64,000 nucleotides of DNA from Phorcus lineatus (lineage: Eukaryota; Mollusca; Gastropoda; Trochida; Trochidae): contig OV121090.1 of the NCBI GenBank assembly GCA_921293015.1, positions 34,755,082-34,819,081 of the forward strand, given 5' to 3'. Both the position numbers and the translations under genes were made by a program. Numbering within the stretch: the first letter of the stretch is position 1; every line of letters starts with the position of its first letter. Under the pieces are notes generated by a model, which saw nothing but the letters and a program-made list of their open reading frames with translations, had not been told where the DNA came from and did not search any database. Positions 55,344-64,000 of this stretch are shown one piece after another.

Positions 55344-56857
55344 AACTCTTCAATAAAAGAAACTTGACACTGACTTTCAAAGTTCAATATAAAGACTACA
55401 GATGCAAGTTAAACAAGTTAAACATTGAAATGAAAATAAAACGCTGTTTGAAGATCTCTGTTCAGTAAATTTTATTCAGAATAAGCATGATCTTGAAATG
55501 CACAGGTGCACAAGTGTTTCAACATCACAGGGGTGCACAAATGTCAGTATCGGGTATGGCCACCATTGGCATTGATTATTGCTTGGCACCGACGACCCAT
55601 GGATGCAATCAAGTTGTCAATCACAGCCTGTGGAATGTTCTGCCATTCGTGATGAAATGCTGCAAGAAGTCCTGGAAGTGTTTGGGGTGGTGGATTCCTA
55701 ATGCGCACGCGTCGATCCAGTTCGTCCCAGAGATGCTCAATTGGTGACAAATCTGGTGACCTGGCTGGCCATGGCAATGTCTGGACATTGTTACGCTGTA
55801 AAAAGTCTTGACAAACACGTGCAACATGTGGTCGAGCATTGTCCTGCTGAAAGAGACCACCATGGACGTTGACGTAGGGCTGTAGGATCAAGTCCCTATA
55901 CCGTAATCCTGTGAGGTTACCCGCAACATGCACAAGGGGTGTCCTAACACCGTGACGAATCCCGGCCCACACCATGACACTCCCACCTCCAAATGGGACA
56001 ACCTCCTGAACACAGTTGGCAGCATAACGTTCTCCACAACGTCGGTATACACGTGCTCGTCCATCACTTCGTCGAAGCAGAAAACGGGACTCATCAGTGA
56101 AGAGAACGGTTCTCCACCTTGCACGTGCCCATCTCATCCTCTGTTGACACCACTGGAGACGTTCCGCCAGATGACGTTGCGTTAAAACGGGACGTCGAAC
56201 CGGTCGTCGTGGAAAAAGTCCAGCCTCTCTCAGCCTGTTGCGTACCGTTTGGTCGGAAATTCGACGCAGGCCTGGTATCTGCGTTGTTGTTGACGTTGCT
56301 GTCCTGGTGCGTTCCCGAAGGTGGAGCAGTCGGATGTACCGATCTTTGACCCGAGTAGTCACCCTTGATCTGCCTGACCTTGGCCTATCATCAACGCTGT
56401 TTCGGGTGTTGAAATGGGTCCACAATGAAGAGATGGTCTGTCTGGACACGCCAAAGTGTGTTGCAACATCTCGCTGCGTCGCTCCTGCTTGCAGTCTGCC
56501 AATAGCGTTGTTGCGTTGCACTCTGTTCAGTCTTGGCATTCTTCAGGTCGCTGTACCGATGTTGTGTAGTCTGAATGAACAGCGGCTGATATGGCTTCTT
56601 ATACCCCTAAAACAGACGTGTCTGCATGTAAATCTTCATGATCCCATGCTGCACGTGCTTTGACAGAAAAGGCATTTAGACGAATCGCTCGTTTTCGTCC
56701 CTGAACACAACGTAACCTTTTTGGGCCATTGTTTTTGGTAAATTTACACTTTTGAGCAAGCCTTTCCTTAAATTACAGGTATGTATCATGAAAAAGATTT
56801 ACCCGTTTCGAAAAAATCAATTTCGTATGAATGTCAAGTTTCTTTTTTTGAAGAGTT
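55344..56857 (-). mobile_element. Complete Tc1-family DNA transposon
   Basis: 26-bp terminal inverted repeats (AACTCTTCAA then AAAAGAAACTTGACA, one mismatch between ends) start at 55344 and end at 56857. The element is flanked on both sides by TA (55342-55343 and 56858-56859), the standard Tc1/mariner target duplication. It encloses a single intact transposase gene and is 1,514 bp long, within the usual Tc1 range. Confidence 0.92.
55544..56539 (-). CDS. Tc1-family transposase, intact (DD34E)
   Basis: 331 codons from ATG to TGA without interruption. It cuts the element out and inserts it at TA sites. Residues 1-60 form a helix-turn-helix (ATQRDVATHFGVSRQTISSL) followed by RPRSGR; a second HTH covers about 60-120 (ISDQTVRNRL). 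The catalytic residues are D149 (FTDESRF), D233 (QQDNARPH) and E268 (SPDLSPIEHLWDEL), with exactly 34 residues between D233 and E268. GGGSVMVWAGI at 184-194 matches the family. The coding sequence is clearly GC-richer than the flanking AT-rich DNA. All key residues are present, so activity is plausible. Confidence 0.96.
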   Translation of the reverse strand: MPRLNRVQRNNAIGRLQAGATQRDVATHFGVSRQTISSLWTHFNTRNSVDDRPRSGRSRVTTRVKDRYIRLLHLRERTRTATSTTTQIPGLRRISDQTVRNRLREAGLFPRRPVRRPVLTQRHLAERLQWCQQRMRWARARWRTVLFTDESRFLLRRSDGRARVYRRCGERYAANCVQEVVPFGGGSVMVWAGIRHGVRTPLVHVAGNLTGLRYRDLILQPYVNVHGGLFQQDNARPHVARVCQDFLQRNNVQTLPWPARSPDLSPIEHLWDELDRRVRIRNPPPQTLPGLLAAFHHEWQNIPQAVIDNLIASMGRRCQAIINANGGHTRY

Positions 56858-56859
56858 TA

Positions 56860-57960
56860 TATTCGTTTGAAAACTGCATCATTTGACACAATTATTTTCG
56901 TAGGGGTGCTACTGTCCCGTTATATCACATTCGTTGAGACACAAGTCACAATTTGCGGGAGCGCGCTTTATAGAATACAATGTCGTAAAAATAACTTGCC
57001 TCTGTTAAAGACTACAACTCGTTCACCAGCGAATAAAATTTCACAACGCAAGTGGTCATGAACTTATCAGACGTCCGTCACACGTGGCCTTGACGATGCT
57101 AGTTGCCCCAGTTGTAAATACAAATCGCGAATGTGGAACTCGAGAGGAAACCTGCCGAATTTACCCTCGTAGATGCCATAAATCTTTATCTAACAGAATC
57201 TGATTAAACAGCGCACATTTTTACAATGTTAAACTTGTTGAGTAATCAAGCTGGAAACTGTTGATGAAATTAACGGCATCTCCATGTCCGATCCGTCTGC
57301 AATGGCCGCGAGTGCATTGCTGTCATTTTCCTTCTGTGTGGTGGAACACAATCAGTTGTAGCTTCTGACTGAGCTTTCTTATTCATCACGAAATACCTAC
57401 CTACCTTAGAATAGAAGCTATCACTTGACAAATGCACTCAGCATGAAACAGAGCTGTAGTGATAGACTATTTTGATAATGTAGAAAATATTGACTTATAT
57501 ACTACATTTATATATATTTATATATAGGTTAGATACCTTACAGAATGTTCTTTAAAGTTCCACGACAAACTCCAATCAGAAGTGTCCAATTCAAGCAATC
57601 AAGAAATAGATAGAACATTCTAGAATAGATGATTCTAGACACTGCCAGCCAAGACTATCAAAACAAGTGTAAGTGTGATCCACTAACCAATACAACAATG
57701 TTATACAATGTTAAAGTTATAAACAATCACACACTCATAACAATTGTTTATGTACCGTACTTTCAAGAAGAGGCGTTGCACAAAGTGATTCTCTTTCTAT
57801 ATGCCCATGTGTGTAACATATACATCTGTGTTTTCACCTTGACGCATGCACATTTCATCACAAAACCCACGTGTTTTTTCAGCCGGTTTACTCCCCCCTG
57901 TTCATTATAACAACCAGCATTCAAACAGGATGACTACAAATTGTCGAAACACGTAACTTA
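56860..57960. other. No recognised gene
   Basis: No supported coding region; the frame at 57629-57910 has no motif. The last 13 bp are the left target-site duplication of the next LINE. Confidence 0.4.
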
Positions 57961-59821
57961 CGAAAACTCTGAATCATGTGTATTAGTCAACGGTTTCGCA
58001 AGTTCCTTTTTCAAGCTTAGTCGGGGCTGTCGCCAAGGGGACCCAATTTCACCATATATTTTTTATCATATGTACCGAAATATTAACCAGATTGATTAAG
58101 GGTAATAAACTTATCAAGGGGATAAAGATTGGTACCATTGAACATCTTCTAGCTCAGTTTGCAGACGACACATCTATGATGCTGGATGGCACAAAAACTT
58201 GTCTACAAGCAGTTATAAACACTCTGAACCTGTTTGAACGTTTTTCAGGACTACGAGTAAATATTGATAAAACAAAGTTGATTTGGATTGGTTCGAAAAA
58301 ACTCTGTCGAATGAAACTTTTACAGGACAGTAAAATGGATGGACTGAAACTTTTAAACTATTGGGTATAAAATTTGACACTCATTTTGAAAATATGGTTG
58401 ATCTTAATTATAATGATAAATTTAAAGAAATAGAAAATTCGATGCATCTCTGGAAAAGTAGAATCCTGACACCATTTGGACGTAATACAGTATTGAAATC
58501 ACTATTCTTGCCAAAATTGAATCATTTGTTTTCTACTCTCCCAGCACCATCTGAAGATATTATACAATCCTTTCAAACTAACTGTTTTAGATTTATTTGG
58601 AACGAAAAGCCAGATATGATTAAAAGAGACCGAGTAACGAGTAATATTCTAGATGGAGGTTTTAAGGTTCCAATTATAAAAGATATCATTGCTTCACAAA
58701 AAAGTTCCTGGCTTCGCCGTATACAACTCTCAGATACTGCTTTTAAAACATTTCTTATGGAAGCGAAGATTGTTCCACCAACTTTTTTGGAAAAAGATGC
58801 AAAATATATCAAAGACTATATTATAGATACCATTAGAAACCCTTTCTGGCAGGAGGTATTATCATGTTGGAGTACCGTCTTGGATACATATAAGAAAACA
58901 CGAAGGGATTCCTATTCCCAATTCTTATGGTATAATGACAATTTACAGGTTGATAATAAATACATTTACATTAGGAACTGGGAAGAAGCGGGAATAAGAT
59001 ATATCAATGATTTGGTAGATAATGAAGGCAAACTCCTCTTTCACGAACAATTCACGAATATATATAATATTTCCTGTAACTTTTTAACGTACTACGGTGT
59101 GTATAAAGCCGTAGATGCGTATCTAAAAACTCTAGAATCCGATGAAAATACCCCTTAGATGTCCCCAATACTCCCTTTCAACCACTCCTTACTCATTAAT
59201 AACCAAAAGGGATCAAAATATTGTTATAATGTTTTATTACTATCAAAATTTCAGAGGACATCGGTCAATCAGCAATGGGAAACTGATATCAATAATTTCA
59301 CTGATCAAGAATGGAGAAATATAAATGAAATTCCCTTTCGAGCTACTGATAGTGTGCAATTGCGTTGGCTTCAGTATAGAATCATTAACCAAATCCTGCC
59401 TGTTAGTAAATATCTCTTTAAGATAGGCTATAAGAATTCTCCTTTATGTACAAGCTGTTACGGCTCTGATGCTGATATATGTCATGTATTATGGAATCGT
59501 GAACATGCTCACTCTCTCTGGAATGAAGTTGAAAACTGGATAAATACGCAGGCGGAAATAAATATCTCCTTCACTAAGAGAAATGTTCTTCTAGGTTTTC
59601 TTTCAAAAAGTAATGATCCATTAAATGCAATATGTCTTGTTATTAAAGATGTTATTTTCAGAAGTTACCTTAATAAGAGGACATTATCATTTACGCACAT
59701 TCAGAGAGAGTTGGCAAATTACTATAATGTAACAAAAACGATAGCCTTTTCTAATCGTAACCCTAACAAATTTGTAAAATTCTGGTCTAGTTGTCATAAC
59801 TTGTTCATAGACCATTTCTAA
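57961..59821 (+). pseudogene. L1/Tx1-like ORF2 fragment (reverse transcriptase C-terminal half)
   Basis: Starts near ESCVLVNGFASSFFKL (58000), then SRGCRQGDPISPYIF, and after a 1-nt frameshift ICTEILTRLIKGNKLIKG. QFADDTSMMLDGT carries the catalytic FADD, followed by GLRVNIDKTKLIWIG. A second frameshift near 58340 leads to LLGIKFDTHFENM and the thumb/connection region (KSRILTPFGRNTVLKSL, FIWNEKP). TAG at 59156-59158 interrupts the frame, which continues at once to LRWLQYRIINQILPVSKYLF and the C-x2-C finger LCTSCYGSDADICH, ending at TAA about 59821. No endonuclease. Dead on arrival plus two frameshifts and a stop. Confidence 0.9.
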
Positions 59822-59949
59822 TCAACTGTGCTGTTCAATGTTTCGTGACAATGCTTAAATGTACTAAAGAAATGATCTGTTGAAAATGTTTTATATGATT
59901 TGCTGTACTTCAAAAAAAGTGGAATAAAAAAAAATAAAATAAAAAAAAG
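57961..59949 (+). mobile_element. 5'-truncated L1/Tx1-like LINE with 13-bp TSD
   Basis: AACACGTAACTTA occurs at 57948-57960 and again at 59950-59962, immediately after an A-rich tail (59915-59949). The inserted 1,989 bp start in the middle of the RT domain and end with 3' UTR and poly(A)-like tail, the signature of target-primed reverse transcription with 5' truncation. Confidence 0.93.
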
Positions 59950-59962
59950 AACACGTAACTTA

Positions 59963-60600
59963 GTTACAAATAGTTCCGTCAATGAGGGTGGCTAATTATA
60001 ACGTGACGTCATGAAATTAAGTTTATGTAGATAAATTTATATTACAGTGTCCAGCGAATCATATTGACGCACAGCAATTGCTATTTGATTATTGCATATT
60101 GGCCATGAATATGAACAGAACATTTTAGTTTCCAGGAATTTAACTTAAATGCGCTGGTACTATGACCTCATCGCGTCAACATATCTACAATTTATAAATC
60201 AAAATTTGCTTGAGAGTAAGTTAAAAATAACTCATTTACTTTCCATCTATATAACTCAATGATGAAAAGAACTCGCAGCATCTTGTGTATCTTTTATTAA
60301 GGTTTCAAAACAAAATAGAAATAATTTGAATTAAGCAGTGTGTACATAAGATTTCAAATTCGTAGCTCATGATCTCGTTTTTTAAAAGAAGACGAATTTT
60401 GGTTTTAAGAGGTAACATGGTCATCAATTCACCATCTTAAAGGTATTAGCGTGCACACTTTCGCACTTTTATTATCCATTTCAGCACAAACGAGGACATA
60501 GGAACTCACATTAGCTTTCTATCGATGCAATCAAATACTTATTATTCTTTTCAATTGACATTCAATAAAAAATAAAAAGTAAAGACGGGCAAAGTCGCCC
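59963..60600. other. No recognised feature
   Basis: AT-rich DNA with one TGACGTCA near 60004; no supported gene. Confidence 0.4.
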
Positions 60601-60609
60601 AGGGATATA

Positions 60610-61503
60610 AAACATAAGGTCAGCAGTGCTTTAAGAAGTAACTTATATTGTAGAAGTTTTAAATATCGCCTTAACAGAAAAACCCTTCAGACCATGTACA
60701 AATCTTTCATAATTACCAATTTTCGACTACTCGTGTCACATTTGGGACAACTGTACAAAAGAGCAGTCCCTACTACTTGAAAAACTCAACCTAGACGCAC
60801 TCAGAACTATCTGTGGCGCAGTCCGTGGCATCAGCCATTCCAAACTGTACTCGGAGACAAATATAAGCTCACTTGAATAAAGAAGACATCGTCAAAAATT
60901 ATATGTGTTTTATAAGATGGTTAATAAACTGACTCCTGAGTATTTATCAAATTTAGTACCTGATGATGTGTCTGACGCAAGTCGAGACAACTTGAGAAAC
61001 CATACTGATTTACAAACCATAAAATGTAACACAAGTAATTACTCAAAATCATTTCTACCTGACACAATTAATATCTGGAATTCTCTCCCCGTAGACGTTG
61101 TTAATTCAAACACTTTCGGAAAGAGTTTAAAAGAAAATTAAAGGAAATCAACACTAACCAAATCCACTTCAATTTACACCATGGCTCAAGATACTGCCAG
61201 GTAATTCACTCCCGCCTTCGGCTTGCATGCAGCTATCTTAACGGTGACAAATTCGCAAGATTTATATCCGATACCCCTGCCTGCAGCTGCGGACATGAAC
61301 TCGAGGACGCACTACATTTCTTTCTAACCTGTCCAAATTACAACAACATAAGAACAAATTCATATTTCTTCACTAAGGGTTATAACCTGACATCTATCCT
61401 AAACGGAAATATAGGCTCAACCAACAAAGAAAATGAAAAACTATTAAAATCTGTCCACGATTTTATTGTACACTCTCGTAGATTTCCAGACTTTTCAGAA
61501 TAG
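60610..61503 (+). pseudogene. LINE ORF2 C-terminal relic
   Basis: Frames joined by eye: RLNRKTLQTMYKSFIITNF, SCHIWDNCTKEQSLLLEKL, LDALRTICGAVRGISHSKLY, then KLYVFYKMVNKLTPEYLSNL (open at 60905-61141). PDTINIWNSLPVDVVNS, HSRLRLACSYLNGDKFARF and the finger CSCGHELEDALHFFLTCPNY follow. This is the post-RT region common to several invertebrate LINE families; the RT catalytic core is missing. Several stops and shifts. Confidence 0.7.
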
Positions 61504-61899
61504 TTTAAATGCCTTGTAAATATATATGCCTTCAAACCCTCCCAGTGATAAGTGCTGTTATATGCTTCTATTAGTAACTCATCTTTGTAAAGTAAGCTTT
61601 GATTTTTTTTGCTGTGAACGTCACTTTTCTTCCATGTTTATATTTGTATGCCTGTAGGGAGCGGCATTCAGATAAGCAAATGCTTGCTTGTTTGCCAATC
61701 CCATCACTTTTTTTGTGAATAAATATGTTTAAACCATATTGTAGATTACCTAAGTGAAGATCGATCGATATATCAAGACATATGCAGTATTTTTGCATTA
61801 CTTAAATCGACTTATTGGTGATTACTTGTGCTTTTAAAATCAAGGAAGTTTACTAACGATTTTCATGGAATCGTGTACATGTCTCTGCCACTTTAAAGA
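61504..61899. other. No recognised feature
   Basis: AT-rich DNA; no supported gene. Confidence 0.4.
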
Positions 61900-61904
61900 C
61901 TTCA

Positions 61905-62110
61905 ATTATCAATTAGTCCGGTCATTATTAATGGGGATGTCGTTGAAGTAGTCATAAGTTACAAACATCTAGGAACTATAATTGACAATAAGTTGAATTG
62001 CTCTAAAAATACGTTCCACATTTATTGTAAGTGACATTCTTACCTTCATTTCCTCCGGAAACTAAGATCCTTACACATTGGCTCAATCAAAAACAATAAT
62101 TCGCATCTTC
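61905..62110 (+). pseudogene. LINE reverse-transcriptase thumb fragment
   Basis: Translates as SPVIINGDVVEVVISYKHLG then TIIDNKLNCSKNT, a stop, and HSYLHFLRKLRSLHIGSI. The YKHLGTIIDNKL and LRKLRS words are characteristic of LINE RTs just after the catalytic palm. It is a different family from the relic at 60.6-61.5 kb. Confidence 0.65.
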
Positions 62111-64000
62111 AAGGGGTAAGATGAACAAAGGCAAACGCTATGAAATGTCGTTTGTGCCGCTGTCCATTTCACTTTTTTAATCAATTAAGCTTATTACCAC
62201 ACTCTTTATACATTTGTAAATATTTATGTTTCTAAATCTATATGACTTCGTATATGATTTATAAATTTTGTGTTAATGCTCACTTTTATGTGCAAAAATA
62301 ACCTAATGGGTATTATCTTATCTTGTAATGAGTATTATGTTATCTTGTCTTAAGTCCCAAATGTATTACATCAATTGTATTTACTTTCTAAATTCATTAA
62401 TCTCTCTAACTGGGTGATAGGAATTTAGAATTTCTCAAAATATAGAGAAATAAAGACAACAGAATTTTGATCAAATTAATGAATATATAACTAGTTTCCA
62501 AAGAAAAACGGCAAACATCTTAACGCAGAAGTGAAAATTACAAGTCCAATTATAATAAATACTAGGCGAACAACCTATCAAATATTTTTAACACATGACA
62601 CCTTCCGTTTGCTTTAGTTAAGATTTTAAAAAAGGTTGAATCATAGACGCGCGCCAATGTCCCGTTTTCGATCAACGGCTGTCAAACCTTCATTTTGTCA
62701 CTATACTAAAATAGGAACTTTCAAATTATATTTTTCCGTTAATTTGGTACTTCTCGAGAAAATTACAACATTGATATAATTTGGTCTATTTGACAACTTG
62801 CCGAACGACAATTCTAACTAGTTACTGATATACCAATAAAAGCCTTCTTTTGAACCCTTGTTTTTACCCTGTATTATCTAGAAAGCTTGTATAAAGATAA
62901 AATATTTCATCACAACTAATTCAACATGCTTTGTCTAGCTTTGTCAGGCCTCCTTGTAAAAAATACACTCCATAAGAACAGCTATACGAGACATTTACTT
63001 AGATATGAGGGTATTTGTTATGGTACAAATAATGTATCAGTATGTTCTTCGAACTCTATTGTAGTTTTAAATTTTCCTTTATGTGTAAATTGCCAGATAC
63101 ATACTTTCTCCTATTTATTAGTCCAGTCAACAACCTCATGAAGATTTAATTGGTGCAATAATCTGTGTTCCATCTTCATGTACGATTTCATCGACCTTGA
63201 TGGACTTCTCACACTTCTTAGTTGTTATCCATGAAACCCAGCCCTCTATCCTCCTCATATTTACTCTATACATATATCCCCCATACACAAGTATCGGCCA
63301 CCATGAGATGTTGGAAGAATGTAGTGTTATAACTGTGCATTTGCCATGATGGAAGTGATGTTGAGAGACACATGTCGCCCTACCTCATATATTGACAAAT
63401 GATTGGATTTACTACTTTAATTGAGTGAACTCACATTATGATTGTTTTAACTAATTAAATATGATTATAAAATTGGTGAACACATCTCGAATAGTGAACT
63501 CCACTATGTAAAAGGTGAGTACTTCTTTTCGCCATTTTGCACCTGAGTTCAACTTTTACTGGCAACTGCAATTTAATTCGTTGAAACGACACCACTGAAA
63601 CAACATCAAAGGCTTTTTAACATCAACCCCACTGTCGACAATTCGGGAACCCACCGATTGAAATCAATCACTGTTAATTACCTACAGGTCACATGTCCTA
63701 TAAATCAGTGTCATTTGTATTGCTTCATTATTCTGTTGATGTTGACAGTGATACACTCTTAAGGTTTCTTCTTACATCTGTATTTGAACAGGCTAAGTAG
63801 TAACTGACAATATGAATTATATTTTAGATGAAGAAATATTTCCAAATTATTTGTACACGTTGATATAACACTGTGTAACATTTAATGGATTGTTTGATAA
63901 ATATGTATATGCGGCAAGTAGGTAGAAGCAATAAATTTGTCAAATCAACAAATAGTAAGTAATTGTTTGTATACATTTGCGAGTTATGCTCTTGAAACGA
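62111..64000. other. No recognised gene
   Basis: AT-rich DNA. Repeat M copy 2 lies at about 62640-62860 (GACGCGCGCCAATGTCCCG, TTTTCGATCA). The frame at 62926-63141 has no motif. Confidence 0.4.

Noticed and set aside
56238..56663. 141-codon plus frame opposite the Tc1 transposase (also 55928-56185 and 56119-56349)
   Set aside because: Shadow frames of a GC-rich coding sequence on the other strand; no independent motif.
1..64000. CRISPR array, prokaryotic operon or integrated virus
   Set aside because: No regularly spaced short direct repeats, no ribosome-binding-site-led gene runs and no viral structural or replication genes were seen.

Overview
This is a eukaryotic, animal-type window. It is AT-rich by eye, has no long host gene, and nearly all recognisable coding sequence belongs to transposable elements. 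The mix of SINEs ending in CTCAC/CACCT tails, Tc1 and mariner elements, several non-LTR retrotransposon families and a Gypsy-like LTR fits an invertebrate, most likely a marine gastropod mollusc. The species call is inference. No rRNA, free-standing tRNA, CRISPR array or prokaryotic operon was seen.

Layout. 1-10 kb: unrecognised DNA with foldback palindromes (4.4, 6.2, 8.8 kb), a pair of CRE-like sites and one SINE fragment. 10.05-12.78 kb: a 2.7 kb non-coding element whose inverted ends are chains of small palindromes. 13.3-25.4 kb: dense nested repeats: two SINE families (called A and B here), a 15.2 kb hairpin, a 256 bp MITE, a decayed gene with an HAF..DYTSAF motif, the 3' end of an LTR retrotransposon, and a mariner relic split by a SINE. 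25.4-29.9 kb (minus) and 30.9-35.5 kb (plus): two head-to-head copies of related APE-type LINEs, the first decayed, the second apparently intact. 35.5-42.5 kb: SINE pieces, an 88-bp-period minisatellite element and a third, 5'-truncated LINE (minus). 42.8-55.3 kb: mostly unrecognised AT-rich DNA with a palindrome at 47.3 kb, the inverted partner of the minisatellite element at 49 kb, a LINE 3' relic with an internal inverted duplication, and a second mariner relic. 55.3-56.9 kb: a complete Tc1 element with intact transposase, TIRs and TA target site. 57.96-59.95 kb: a 5'-truncated L1/Tx1-like LINE with a perfect 13-bp target-site duplication. 60.6-62.1 kb: two further LINE scraps.

The most interesting system is the plus-strand LINE at 30.9-35.5 kb. 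Its ORF1 starts with a 2A ribosome-skipping core (DIESNPGP). ORF1 and ORF2 lie in the same reading frame, separated by one stop codon. There is no in-frame AUG between that stop and the first catalytic motif of the endonuclease. The diverged minus-strand copy keeps the same layout (one TAG between ORF1 and the endonuclease, same frame, no AUG) and a degraded 2A core at the matching place. This suggests a retrotransposon that combines 2A skipping with stop-codon readthrough to make its replication protein.

In this window elements mostly interact by nesting: a SINE-B sits inside a mariner, another inside an LTR, and a SINE-A abuts the LINE tail. Two SINE families with different bodies share a 3' tail module, which suggests that one LINE mobilises both.
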